Shown one piece after another: positions 10,230 to 22,754 of a DNA stretch of 64,000 nt (position 1 is its first letter; the number at the start of each line of letters is the position of its first letter). The translations under genes and the position numbers were made by a program. This stretch comes from Amaranthus tricolor. Lineage: Eukaryota; Streptophyta; Magnoliopsida; Caryophyllales; Amaranthaceae. The notes below the pieces were generated by a model. The model searched no databases and had not been told where the DNA came from. It saw only the letters and a program-made list of their open reading frames with translations. Location: positions 19,592,189 through 19,656,188 of the forward strand of contig NC_080059.1 of assembly GCF_026212465.1 (NCBI RefSeq). Direction: 5' to 3'.

Positions 10230-11960
10230 ATATATTATTCTTCATGTATGATAATGGACACAATTATGATCAATATTAATCAGATTCAAGAGATTAGATG
10301 TAATATTGATCAGAGTCGCTTAATTCTTGGCTCGTTCTTCACAAAACATTACCCAAGATTATGACTGCACAAGTAATACATGTCAAGGGCTCTATACCAA
10401 GTGCACAATAACCTTTAACTTGGATGATCTTTGCTAGGATTTTTTAATGTCATAAAGGACGTAATAAATGCTTAATGAATCTCATAACACTTTTAAGGAG
10501 TTAAATGCTTCAAAGGAAGATAATGATGCTTTTTTAGTATTGATGAACATACATGTATTTATAGTAAGACATTAGGAAAGAGTAATATTTTTCCACGTTC
10601 CTCCTTACGGTTGTCATTTATTCAGTTACTGACTTTTCTGGGTTTTTCCACTACTCCCTCACTTGGTAGTTATTAGGTTTACTGTTAGGGGGAAATACTT
10701 TTCCTTGCATAACCTACCTTTAAATGCACGATAGTTGATGGGCCTTCAAGAGAATATCAATAACGGTCCTGGCACAAGCCTCAGGTGATCCATGACACAT
10801 GCTACTAATCCCTTTAGGATGTTTTGGCCTAGCCTACATATGGTGTGTTTGGCTAGACGCATACATTTGTCCCCCAAAACCTGGATGTCGTAAAAACAGA
10901 TTCTATGGGTTTGCTTGAGGACTCATTTGAAGCATATAGGATCCTTTACCCTAACCAACGCTTATAAAGAACCTACTTCTAAAAAGTGACAATTAAGACA
11001 TTCCTAACCTAAGAGTTTGCCTCTAGATAAAACTCTCTGGAAAGTTATCACCGGAAAGATTCTTTCTAAAAAAAGACACTGGAAAGGTTTCTTATCCAAG
11101 TGTGTGTCCGTACTCTTGGAATTCATACTTATCATATCATGCAAGCTTTCTTTTAAGCTTTGTGACGTCATCTACTAATTAACGTGATAGTTTGGTGACG
11201 CCATCGTTGTATTTGCTTTGACAATTTATTTGAATTTTCAAAATACCATACCCATAAATGCATAATAAACCGAGTGTATTTCTCCACCGAAATGACCCTA
11301 TAAATACCTCTTCGTCTATTCAAATGCACTTTTTCATTTCCGCAAATTTTTGTCAGTATTTTCATCTCCTAATTGAAAGGACTTTCTTTCAAGAATCACT
11401 TTCTATTTCAAAACTTCTTCAATAACTTCAAAAATCTCTAATTCAACAATGACCAGAGTTAAACTTGTCGTCATTACTGATGAAGCGTTGGCCTATGAAT
11501 TTGACACTAACTATGAAAATCATAAAACTTAAATTTTTCATTGTCTTCACAAGGTGAGGGTCTTCCCCATGAACCTCCGCATGAGCTCCTTTCTTCTTCT
11601 TGGAGTCCTTCTGCCCCCTTTTCTTAAATTCATCTATTGATTCCTCTCGAAATCCGCTGATGATTGCTTTGAAATCCTCCACATTTACATGGGACTGGAG
11701 TGCTCGCTTACATCCCGCATGGTCTTAACGAAAGACTAGTGGTTGTTGTGCTTTAGGATTTTGCTCTAAGCCCTCCTTTCATCTAATCCCTGCTTGAAGG
11801 CAAAAGTTTAAGTGTTCTCCTTAAGATTTAAGACTTAAAGGCTTTTCTTATCAAACCTTGACATATAACCTCGTAGGGATTCATCTTTGTGCGAGTAAAT
11901 GTCATCATCTCCAATGATTGCTTAGCCCTGGTTGCGCCGGCTATGAAGTCACTCTTGAAT
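10230..11960 (-). mobile_element. Degenerate Ty3/gypsy-like retrotransposon, minus orientation
   Basis: On the minus strand 11960-11440 reads as broken gag: RAKQSLEMMTF (about 11925), then after several stops VNVEDFKAIISGFREE (about 11690) and a Lys-rich tail. The same pattern (KQSLEMMIMKQL ... HVNVEDFKN) occurs in the gag at 34.9-35.3 kb, so the two are related. Further along the minus strand, GGTTTTGGGGGACAAATG (about 10885-10866) looks like a polypurine tract, and the sequence to about 10230 contains a TATA motif (CTATAAATACATG, about 10565) as an LTR would. No protease or polymerase is recognisable, so pol is deleted or decayed. Confidence 0.5.
11165..11450 (+). promoter_or_regulatory. 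Promoter-like segment with TGACGTCAT and TATA motif
   Basis: GTGACGTCATC (11162-11172, a palindromic bZIP-type site) is followed by CCCTATAAATACCTC (about 11293-11307), a pyrimidine-rich leader and an ATG at 11449 that opens only a short frame. This looks like a Pol II core promoter, possibly a leftover LTR on the plus strand. No downstream gene is supported. Confidence 0.3.
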
Positions 11961-12119
11961 TTCGAAGGGACTCTTGAATATATTGGTCTGATCGTCAAAG
12001 CTGATTATGATTATTAATGACGTAGATTGATGATGTAGATTAGGGAATGGCATAGAGGTCTTATCACATCTAGTTTCTTCCTAGTAAATGTTGATAGGAT
12101 CCTTGGCATTCCCATTCGG

Positions 12120-13010
12120 CAAGGGAGTGTGACGATGTAAACGTTTTGGGTTGGCAATGAAGATAAAATTTTCAAAGTGAGGGATGCTTATAGATTGGCA
12201 ATGGAGAATGAAGATCACGAGTCGAGTTCTATTGGTTCGTTAACCACTCAAGGCAAAGATATTTTTGTGGAAAGCAAAATGGGATATCTTACCTCATTGC
12301 CACAACCTGGGTAAGAAAGAAACTAATCTTGATCGATGATGTCCCTAGGTGTCAATATGAAGAGACCGCTACAGATCTACTCAAAGATTGTGACAATGAT
12401 CTGCAACCCATCTCTTACGTCCAAAATCAAACTTTTTTTGATAGTGGTGGACTGATATTATGGAGAACGAGTGCAAGTATTACCTGGAGCTCTTTACTAT
12501 GATAACATGGCAAATGTGGCAATCACGAAATGAGCTGCAACTTGAGAAAACCTACATTCCCCCATCATTTGTTATAAGAAAGCGGTTGAGTGGCTCAAGG
12601 AGTACCAAGCAGCTATGGGAAACTTCAATGTGAAAAGGTTTTGCTGTTAGCACCATTAAAATCAATTTTGGATTGCAGCCATTGATCAACACAGCAGCAT
12701 GATTGGTCTGGAGTAGTGAGTAGTGACACACAATGATCAGAGAGAATTTCTTATGGCAGGTGCGCATACACAGTGGGGGAGTTGAGAAGGTTAAGATGGT
12801 CGAGACCTTGACAGCTCAATAGGCGTGTAGACTAGCTCAAAACTTTGAGCGGAAAAGGGTATTAATCTTATTTTGATAGTTTTTCTCACTCATTTTGCTA
12901 CTGTAAATGTAATGAAGTTGTTCATAGTCTTGCTAAATGGCCTTTTTCTAATGTGTGTGATAAGGTGTGGCTACTGGCTAGAGAGTGGTCCTTCATAGAA
13001 AACTGACTTT
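12120..13010 (+). pseudogene. Degenerate LINE ORF2 C-terminal region
   Basis: The plus strand carries the usual order of the 3' part of a plant non-LTR element: a KVRDAYRLAMENEDHES-like stretch (about 12175-12225), a remnant of the zinc-binding RT extension (LIDDVPRCQYEE, about 12328-12370) and a decayed RNase H-like tail (to about 13010). Frames change repeatedly and stops are common, so it is non-functional. The LINE/L1 assignment is from the pattern; an old RNase H-like gene copy is possible. The flanks 11961-12119 and 13011-13457 hold nothing recognisable. Confidence 0.45.
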
Positions 13011-13457
13011 GTTCGTTCCAATTTAACTCGTCATTAATATAGCCGGCTCACCTTACATTTCAAAAAAGAGCAAGATAACTAACAAATCAGAAGTATTGAT
13101 TAATTTTCCTAAAAAACATAAATTTGAAAATTTGTAACCAACTTACATTCCGTTAGACAATGAATACTATTTTTCTTCTATGTGAAGTAAAACAATCATT
13201 TTTTATGCATATTAACCAACTATACAGATCACATAACAGAGGATCAAAGAAGGCAATATTTACTAGTCCAGTTTCCTGGTTCTGAGGAGGCTGTGCACCA
13301 CAATAAAAAGTAAAATATTCTCAGCACAATTTTACCCTATACTTCTATTCTGATCATACTCAAAGAAAGTAGCAAGCTGCAATTTAGATACAACAGACGG
13401 CCTTCGTCTGGATTCTCAGGAGAAGAAAGATTAATACAGCAAACGTATTTATATAAT

Positions 13458-13603
13458 ACTTTTAGAAGATAATACATGCTTATGCCCTTAATCTCAAATT
13501 GTTAAAATTTACTCTAATCTAAATGACATAGGTGTTAAATATATATATTACTTTTAGAAGATAATACATGCTTATGCCCTTAATCTCAAATTGTTAAAAT
13601 TTA
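13458..13603 (+). repeat. Perfect 54-bp direct repeat, 92 bp apart
   Basis: ACTTTTAGAAGATAATACAT and the following 34 bases occur at 13458-13511 and again at 13550-13603 without a mismatch. The second copy runs straight into ATACAG, the apparent splice acceptor of the candidate exon at 13609. Confidence 0.85.
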
Positions 13604-13608
13604 TACAG

Positions 13609-13856
13609 AAAAGGCAAAGATGCTCTAATGCTGCATCCAATGCGCAATACGTATCTTATAGATCTGTACATGAAGACTTGGATCTTTTGAGAGAAACAAG
13701 TGAGATAACGAGGAAATGTTATCTTCCACGAGGAGATCTGCTTCTCAATTTAGGGATCTTGAACTGGGATGTAAATAATCTCGGTGTGTCCTCTATATTA
13801 ATGATTTCGGCTTGTTTTCTCTTGGACCGTCTTACACCCTGGTTACAGACGAAAAG
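13609..13856 (+). CDS. Candidate isolated exon with membrane segment, unknown gene
   Basis: An open frame is bounded by a good acceptor (TTTATACAG) and donor (AAAAG|GTAAGC). It encodes about 82 residues: a polar start (KRQRCSNAASNAQY), HEDLDLLRETSEITRK, YLPRGDLLLNLGILNW and a hydrophobic segment VSSILMISACFLLDRL. Composition looks protein-coding and unlike the surrounding AT-rich DNA. I cannot recognise the family and find no partner exons within several kb. It may be one exon of a gene with very short neighbours, a captured fragment or a relic. Confidence 0.4.
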
Positions 13857-16800
13857 GTAAGCTAGATTTACATCATTCATTAAGAAACTTCACTTAAACA
13901 AAAACATGAAATTAATTTGGAGAAAGCGACAGTACAAACTGCATGCAGATATAGTTCACAGTAGAGTAGTTTCATTGCAGGAAAAATACAAGATCAGAAG
14001 TCATCGTAGACAGTGAATTGTAACAAATAATCTGAAAACGCAAGGGTTTTACATTTGAATACTTCACACATAAAATACTTCACACATAACACATGCAGAT
14101 TCCGCTGCATAAGATTTTCAAGAATTTTTCTGTTTGATCCAAACCAGGCATATCAAACATTGATTGAACATAAAGCTCCAAAGAACTCACAAAAGTCAGA
14201 AACTATGGTATTAATAGTAACAAGTTGGGAGCGTTGGTATTTTTCTAAAAAAATTTGATGGCATTCTGATCTTTGATCATCCAAAATTACCCATATGCTG
14301 TTGGAATTTTTCGTTCCTGAAAAGATCCAAATTTTACGGTTATGGCATAATTATAAGGAGCAATGGTTTTCATTGGCTGAGAACGAAATACCTGTCAAAC
14401 CTATGGTTTTCATTATAAGGGCCAAGGTTTATCAAAAACATTATGAAGCATGGGCATTTTACAAGTTGAAATTCTGAGCTTTGATTGAGTAGACTTACTC
14501 ATTGAATATTGTAGAAATCTTTGCATTCCTGAATTCTGTAAACATCCAAATCTCACATTTTTAGCATCATTTGTGGGCTTAGAAACGAAGTGCAATAGCT
14601 CCCAACATGTGAAGTAATTAACTAGTCATATTGTAAAGGACTTGAGATCATTTCAAAGTGAGACTTAACCCACATCGCACTTGATGAGGGATTTATAGAT
14701 CAAATGGGCTCTCTCATCTACTGAACTAGTCTTTTGGGATGAGCCTACAGTTTTACCTTTTCATCTACAACACTTGTACTTTGTCTTATTCTTTGAACCA
14801 CTTCTCCTTTCCACTAAAAATACAACAAAAGTAAAGAGTGCAATTTCATAGGGACATAGGGAGTATGGTATAGTGGACATGACTCTACTGCCTTGCATCC
14901 CCCTAATCCTAATTTGGCATTTAACAAAAAGAAAAAAATTGAAAAAAAAAAAGACCTCCCAAGAGTAATGCCAAAAAAAAGGTTGCAAAAAATCCATAGC
15001 TTTCATATATTATTGATAATAGAAAAAAAAAGATTTGAGGTCATTCACAATAAATTTTTGTTAGCTGTAATTGTAATAATCCCCGAAATTATTGATCATA
15101 GAAAGAAGTTTCAACTATACTGTCAGGATATATCCATTGATGTATCCTGATATTAAAGATCTGTCAGGATATATCCCGAAATTATAATTCTGTCTCAACT
15201 CTCAATTAGTTACTGATAATGAGCTCACTGAGCAAGCCCCACTGACCAGTCCTCATTTCACCAGGACAAGAAGGAAAGGCCATCCATTGATGTTCCTGAT
15301 ATTAAAGATCTGCCTAAATTAATTTCCTACAGTCAGCTAACTGAGCAACTTGCAGTCCTTATTTCTCAATCTGGTACCAGGGAGGCATGTCAGTGATAAC
15401 ATCTCAAAGATCTATAAACTTATCAGAGTTATACGAAGAACTAGGAAAGATTTTTCTCCTTGGAGTATGATTGAAATTAATATTCGAAAGGCTGAAAAGG
15501 CCTAGGAAAAATGTTTCTTGAGCTAGCAAGGGTTTCTGACCAAGTTTGCTGAGTAGAATAAGGCTTCTGTCTTCAATATCTTACCCATTCAATCCATCTT
15601 TCAAACTTTGCTGAACTGAGATCAAACGTTAAGCATCTAAAGTCTAAATTGTTCAAGATAGGAAAGAGCTAACAAGGAGACATTAAATCTCTTATCCTAG
15701 GATGCAGCTGATTACAGCCACTATTTTTCACCGTTAGTTTGGCCCATGCCCATCAAATAGAATTTGTAGAAAAGCAAGGGTATTTCCTCAAGAGAAGGTC
15801 CATTTGCAGAGGCAAGTAATCTAAAGAAGACATTTACCCAAGGGCCATTGGTTTTATACAAGGCTTTGGGATTAGAAAAGATAAAACTACATGAAAAGGA
15901 AAGAAATAAAAAAATCAATATCTATAAATACTATCATTTTGTATGAGTACATATCTACTCCTAGTATTGATTCAACTGATTAAAACAAATATTTTTCATG
16001 CAGCTCATATTCGAACATATTGACATTCAGCTACAGCAACCTCAAGGCTATCCTCTAATAATAGACTGCTACATATGAATGCTAATTCTCATGCTATGAT
16101 TTAGGTCTAAAGCAAATGAGGGATAGAAAATAAGGAAAAACAGTTGATTTTCAACAACCATCTTGTATGTTTGCCAAGTTAACCACCATGCAAGAATAAT
16201 GTCGCATCATACTACACTCGCCATATCATAAAGGTTTACAAATTTACTGAACTAGTATTCCCCGCGGCGTAAAGGTATTAAATAAACCGCATTTTTAGCC
16301 GTTCCAAGAGATATTTAAGTAGATATTCGGTTGTACAGCAACCCCATCATCCCCGTTACCACATCACCATGTCTGTTACCACAATTGTGACCATTACCAC
16401 GTTTTTGCACAATGATAACGACCCTTTTTTAAAATATTTGGTTAGAAACCACCTCATATGATGTCTTCTTAAAAAACACCATATTTGAGCTGCATAATAA
16501 TCTACTCTACCATCATATACTAACTATTTTGTCAAAGAATAAACAAAAAAAATGATGAAAACAACTAATTGTGGACAATGTAGAATATCAGTCTAAACGG
16601 TCATGGTGATGTGATAGCTAGGTGTCAGGTGATGCGATTGTCGTACTACCAAATATCAATTGACTCGACAATCCCTTAAATTGGTCACATATTTTCCTTG
16701 AAACCAAAAAAGAGAGCATGATTAGCATCAATAGGATAGAAGATTCTGAATAAAGATTTAAACACACAAGAAACTAGAACCATGTATTACCTTCAATTTG

Positions 16801-17201
16801 GTGGTTCTGAGCTGTGTAGAGAGAGGCTAAAGAAGGGGAACAGTAGCACTTTACAAGTATGTTAACAAAATTCTTAAATTTCTCTTAATGAATACCAAAT
16901 ACAGAAAAATGACACTATCAAATTTCTTCCAGCTTTATAGGTAGTCATTTTGGGATTAAGGCTCAAGCATTGTTGTGGCATTGTTGTTTGTAGGAAGTCA
17001 TATGTCAGAAGTGGTTTCAAGTTGAGAAGTTACACAAGTGCGGAAGTGATATCCAAATGGAAGAATGTCCTAAACTAAAATGAAATGATTCCATCTAACA
17101 TAAATGCATGAAAGGTATCAAAAATTTTCATATAAAAACTGCAAGTCCTTTACCTTAAACAAAAACCCCCAAAACTAACAGCCCCTACGTTTTCTAGAAT
17201 T
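13857..17201. other. Intergenic; one internal 30-bp repeat and decayed sequence
   Basis: No gene is supported. AAAGATCTG preceded by a CCTGATATT block recurs near 15150 and 15300. At 14640-14740 there is sequence of the CCACATCGCACTTGATG type seen in many plant dispersed repeats. The remainder (15300-17200) has scattered stops and no recognisable domains. Confidence 0.45.
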
Positions 17202-20200
17202 TTATTGTGAAATATGTTCCAGGCGCAAACTTGTATGTTCATGAAGCAACTGTGAGATAAAGCACAAACAATGAAGCTATAAAAAACAAAGTTCATGCTC
17301 ATGCATAATGGATATTTTAGCTTTAATGTTTGAGGTGGAATGCGAGATAAAGGTCAACTCACTTGTACAGAGACCAGCTCAGCAGATGTTTCTTCCTTCA
17401 AAGCTCCACCCTCAGGGTCCTTACCACTTTCTCTTCTTCTGGACCTAGAAAAAGATGGTTGAGCAGAGCACCGTCTTAAAGCAGGTGTTTCAGCAGGACT
17501 TTTAGATCTCAGCAGGTATAATTTCTTGGACAGAGCGGAAATTTCACCATTTTTCTGGCTTGTCTCACCCTCTGACCAACTGATTTTGTCTCTCACAGTT
17601 GCATATGTATTCTCTAGCTGAGTTGAAGGTGTTTTTTCCTCCTCAGAAGCAATATCCCGAACTCTGCCATTACCTCTGCCTCTTGACATAGAAAAAGATG
17701 GTTCATTATTCCAGCCTCTCAACAAAGGTGTATCAGCTGAGCTATTAGATCTTAGCAACATTATTTCTTTTGACAGTATTGAAATTTCTTCACTTTTTTT
17801 ACTAGCTTCAGCTTCCAACTCACTGACTTTAGCTCTTAAAGTTGAGATTGTAACCTTTAGCTGCGCAGAAGTGACATCCTCGTCCAGCACAGATAATTGT
17901 TGTTTGCCTCTAACTCTTTTACCCTTCAAGGCAGAAATTGAACGTTCACTTGTGATATCAGTGATTTTAGATTTTAACAACTCCAATTCTTTTGAGAGTT
18001 TAGAGATTTCTTCATCTTTTCTATTGCCTGCATCCCCCAACTCAACGACGTTGGCTCTTAACATTGCGACTGTCTCATCCTTTTCAATGCCTGCCGACTG
18101 TAATTGCTCCAGATTTGTGAGGAGACTCAGAATGTTCCCACTTGCTCTATTGATTTCATCATTCTTATTCTGCAGTTGATTGGTGTAACTGCGCTCCATT
18201 GCTTTGTATTGATTCCAAACAAAGGTATTCTCATCCTGTAGCGCAGTCATATCAGACTTATGTTTCACAGAAAGCTTCTCATAATCACGTTTGAGTATTG
18301 CAAGTTCCTTCTTGAGCTCAAAGTGTCTCTTAGAACCCTCCTTTGAGCTGCTAGGACTACCAACTTTCTCTTTAAAGCTTTCATACAACCCATCGAAAGA
18401 AATATTCATATTCTACAAGCACATTAAACGTATTGATTAGCAAAAAAAAAGGTAACAATTGGTAGTCAATTACCAGAAGCAACCACAGCAACGCACAGAT
18501 AAGCGAACAATATTCCTCACCTCGTTATCAGGACTTCTATGAGAGAGGATGTCAAACCAGGCTATAAAATCATCTAAGTCACTCTGTGCATGTTCTGCAT
18601 CATATAAAAAATTAACATTAAACCAAAACTTCCATCAGTACAAAATAAAAAGAAAACACAGATCAAGTAGAGGCTTCTAAATCACAAGTAGCTACCTAAC
18701 TATAATCATCTAATTCACTCTTCACATGTTTTATACATAATTACAAAAAATTAGATTAGTAACCGTCAAAATAATTTTTTAAAAAAATAATTCTGTAAAT
18801 AAACAAAATAATAATTTAGCAATCAATTATTAAATTGTTAAATTTATAATTAGAATCAATGTGTAATAACAAAGAATCTGTTACTTAACAAGAATATATT
18901 GATTACAATGTACTTTATGAATGTACTTATAAATAATTCTATAAATATGTATTTCTATACTTATAAAGGATTTCAAGTCTTAAAATGTGCTAAAATTGAA
19001 TAGTAGAATGTTAACAACTTTAGTTATGTTCATTTATCTAACAAACGTATTTGAATCCTAAACTAGACTTGTCCAAACTTACTAGACCTAATAAGAACTT
19101 ATTGATACTCATGGCCTTAGTTTTAAGAGGCGTGAGGTGCACCGAGGTGCAAAAGGTCCTTTTTTCCAAGGCACAAGGCGCACGGCGAAGACACAGATTT
19201 TTTGTATGTGAGGCACACAATTTCGCTAAAAAGCCCCAAAATCAATTTAAAAAAATATTTAATACTTAATAGTCAAAATAACATGAAATTCATATTATGA
19301 TAGCATATAAGTAAGCTAAATACTACTTTAGCCCATAAAGTCATACGATAACTCGATAAATCGATAACATAGTCTTGAGTTAACAAAAGAAACAAAAACA
19401 AAAACAGAAGATAAAAGGTAAGGAAAGAAAAAAGTGTTTCTTGATGCTTGAAATGTTGTGACACACTTAAACATACACTTAAAATCTAAAACAGAATCAT
19501 ACGTCGACCAGTGAAGATGAGAGCACGTCAAGGTTATTTTTGCTCTTCCATTTCTCACTCCATGTTTTTGCCTTAAGGCAAGAAAGGGGGTATATATTTG
19601 CTCCATTTAATAAACAGCTAAGAATAGAGGGTTATTTCAGTAATATTAAGCAAATACATGTTATTTATCAAAAATTACATATGGCATACACGAGGCACGC
19701 GAGTCAAAAAGGTACGCCTTTGAAGAGCCTTATGTATCGAGTTGAGCCTAGACTTAAGGAGACGTTTAAGTGGTTGCCTCTTAGTGCCTCACGAGTCACG
19801 CCTAGACCCACCTCGAGCACGCTTTTTAATACACTATTCCTGACATACACCTGATCCCACCCAAATATGTGTGCAAGTTAAATAATTGTCTCTACAAAAT
19901 GCCTTTGTTTTTCTTAGGAAGTTGTTCTAAATGAGCTAAAGTTTGTTGTATTTAGTTCAAATTCTCCCAAAATAGCCTAAAATTTGCTTCTACCAGTTCA
20001 CAATGAATTGATCGACGCTCATATGTGACAATTATTTAATATTATTAGAAATATAAATAAATAAATAATAAGAATATTAATTCAGTAAATTCTAATTACT
20101 TGTTAGAAAATAATTAGGTGAATTGGTCCAATTGGATTAATGTACAACTAAGTTAATGTAATTCTAAGAGGTCACACCTAAACTTTAAGACAAGAATAAG

Positions 20201-22384
20201 GGAGCATTGGATATTCAAGATTAATAAAGATCACAAAAAGATGACAATGAATTGATTGATGCTCATGAATAACACCAATTATGTAGACTTTATCATCTAC
20301 ATAATGAAAGGGATTGTGAAACATTAAGAGGTTTTTGCATTAGCTGTTATTCATCATTTAGTTGATAAATAGAGCATATTATTTATGTAAGATTAAGATA
20401 CAACGTGAACCAAGCACAGATGACTCGAGTTTGAGTTAATCTCAAGATCCGGAAGAACCAAGCCCAAGCCAAGAGCATGATTACGACAAGCATGAAGCTG
20501 ATGACAGTGTGCAGACAACAACATCATCAGAACACAGCAGCTGTCAACAGACCTTGCAGAGTGCTTTGAGACAAGACACAGGCACCATGGGCTACTTGGA
20601 CCCAAGGGGGTCACCACCATACATGGACCAAACAGTCAAGGCCCAAGGACTGAGACCCAACTAGAAAGTCAGGGGGCAGACTGATCAGCATTTGAAAGTG
20701 TAAGTTTTTAAGTCTTTTTGTTCTGTTTTAAGTGTGCAAATGTTTAGCACGTGCTTCTTGATTTTGTTTAGAAAGTTAGTTAGGCTAATATAGGCGTTGC
20801 TACCTTAGGGAGGCCTATATAAAGGGATCCTCATAGTTTGTAAAGAGATTCAGATTTCGTTTTCAATATTAGAGCACTTAGTATTTTTCTTCAAAACATC
20901 TTCTGTTTTGTTTGAGAGTGTGAGTGAAACACTTTCCCTTCTTGAATTGTGAATGAAGCAATTCAGAGTTTATCCTACATTTCTCAAGGGAGTGAACTTT
21001 GAGAGTGTATACAAGAACCTAACACTCGTGATTGAAGCAATTGTTGGTGCATCTTACACAGGCCTTGAATTCCAAGAATTCATTCCTTGGTTTGTTTTGT
21101 GCCTGATTTGTGGATTGATCAGACAAGCAAGGGTGTTGTGCATTGGATCATTGGTTGTGAGCAAGTTGAGGAGGCTTCATACCCCCCTAACTTGGTGCAC
21201 AATGTGAGTTAAAAGTGCTTTTACTCGCATTTTATTATTCCGTATGCAAAATACATTTAACCATAATTAAGAGACTGTATCATCATCTTAATGGAGAGGT
21301 TATGTAATGAAAAAATTCTTATGCCTCATTACATATACATTATATAAGAAGATAAAATATGAGATAGATATACTTTTACATTTAAGCAAAAGGAAAAGGT
21401 TTTCTTATCATTGTCTTCTCCTAGTTTATTACCTAAAACCAAACCTGTAAAAATGAGAATTAAGGTGTTCAAATTCTACGGTACTAGCACACATGGGCTT
21501 TCATCTCGGTTGGTGAGAATCACACATTAAAGGTATGATCAGTTCCCGAAAAAGATTCATATAATGAACTTGCATGAGATCTTGTTTTAGGTGTTAAATA
21601 AATGTTATCTGAAATTCGTCTATCCCAACTAATTATATCCGACACACAATTCTCTTTAAAAGGCCTAAAGTTTGCTTCTATTAGTTTGCAATTTATCCGA
21701 AATGGCCTAAACTTTCCTTTAATTAGTACACAATTCTCCCAAAATGACCTAAAGTTTGCTTCTTTTAGTTGACAAGATTGTAATCAACTTCATAAGCCCT
21801 AATTTCTTAGGCCTTATTCAAAACAGCAATTAGCAAAGCGAACTAACATCAACGGAAAAACAAAAGAAACATCAATAAATCTTTACTACAAATATTATAA
21901 ATAATATATAAGACAGAAATCAAAAATCTTTTCGTCAAAAACCTAAATTTGAGGAAGATACCAAATTTAAGCTGGTTGAACAACGCACTTCGCTGCTTGG
22001 AAGCCACCAAAAACTCAGCTTTAGAAATCTCAACAGATCTCCCCAATACAGACAATGACAATTGTCTTCTCATCTGGAATTTCAAAAAATAAAATTAATA
22101 ACGCAATCCATAAAACGTAAAAAATGCGGAAAACCCATAAACCCTAAAAATTTGAAATCAAAAATTACAGTACAGTGAAGTACCTGAGAAAGTACATCTT
22201 CAAACATATGAACATCAGATTTCCAACGTTCAAACTGAAGTTGAATGCGTTGTTGAAGGTAAGTGCGTTGTTCAATCAGAGAATTGAGTTGCTCTGCTTG
22301 TTTACGAAGCATTTGTTTGAGAGAATTGAACATGATTTCCCATTTTTTATGATCTGACAAAGAAGTCTTCTTTGAAATACCCAT
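17202..22384 (-). CDS. Plant coiled-coil protein, unrecognised (5 exons, 494 aa)
   Basis: Proposed exons on the minus strand are 22384-22184, 22073-21962, 18594-18521, 18412-17363 and 17249-17202, all with GT/AG borders and compatible phases. They give a 1485-base frame with stop. The start ATG (22384) gives MGISKKTSLSDHKKWE. Exons 1-2 are helical and rich in Gln/Leu (QLNSLIEQRTYLQQRIQL). Exon 3 encodes AQSDLDDFIAWFDILSHR. Exon 4 is a long coiled coil (about residues 135-380) with Ser/Arg-rich segments (FSMSRGRGNGR, FSRSRRRESGK). The short last exon encodes LLHEHTSLRLEHISQ. There are no membrane segments or catalytic motifs. I do not recognise the family; a structural or scaffold role is only a guess. 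The second intron is 3.4 kb and contains repeats. Confidence 0.7.
19110..19835. repeat. Dispersed element with GC-rich, roughly inverted ends (in intron 2)
   Basis: The left end (TTTTAAGAGGCGTGAGGTGC...AAGGCACAAGGCGCAC) and the reverse complement of the right end (ATTAAAAAGCGTGCTCGAGG...GGCGTGACTCG) share a GAGGCGTGAGG-type composition that stands out from the AT-rich intron. There is no ORF of note. It looks like a non-autonomous transposon, but the termini are too degenerate to define. Confidence 0.35.
19915..20005. repeat. 43-bp minisatellite, two units (left part)
   Basis: Two units with the core CCCAAAATAGCCTAAAATTT and GCTTCTACCAGTTCACAA. The same unit recurs three times at 21648-21775, on the other side of an LTR-like segment. 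Confidence 0.6.
20100..21235 (+). mobile_element. Possible solo LTR or LTR fragment (in intron 2)
   Basis: The segment starts near TGTTAGAAAATAATTAGG (20101). It contains a strong TATA context (GGCCTATATAAAGGGATCC, about 20812-20830), a T-rich leader-like stretch and then GC-richer sequence ending near CTTGGTGCACAATG (21203). This resembles U3-R-U5 of a plus-strand LTR. I see no primer-binding site or internal region next to it, and the ends lack a clear 5-bp duplication. Confidence 0.35.
21648..21775. repeat. 43-bp minisatellite, three units (right part)
   Basis: Three consecutive units each contain GGCCTAAAGTTTGCTTC-like sequence followed by TTAGTTxxCAA. It is the same repeat as at 19915-20005. 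Confidence 0.65.
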
Positions 22385-22754
22385 AATTGATAATTATGAC
22401 TAAAATAAGTGAAATAATTGAAAAAAAAATCAGGGAAAAACTTGAGAATTTGGTGGTGTTACTTGTGAAGATGAAAATGAACGAAAGAGAGAAACAAGAG
22501 GAACAAAGTAGCGCCGAAAGGAAACTGGTGTAGTTCAAATGAAGGAAAAGCAACGGGCTTTACTTTTAAAAGCTTTTATATTTTTTATTATCCTGTACAA
22601 AATTTATCTGAAATCACAAAAATACCTTCTAAAATTTGTTTCTAATGACATGTTTCATTTAAGTAAGTATTACGGGGTTTACTAATTTTTATTTTTATTT
22701 TTGTCGTTATTCTGTATATATTGAATTTTTAATTTTGCTCTCATTGCTATTAAA
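22385..22754. other. 5' flank of the coiled-coil gene
   Basis: This contains the leader and promoter region of the minus-strand gene. No clear TATA box or other gene is seen. Confidence 0.4.

Noticed and set aside
17871..18179. 102-residue plus-strand frame
   Set aside because: Antisense shadow of the coiled-coil gene's exon 4.
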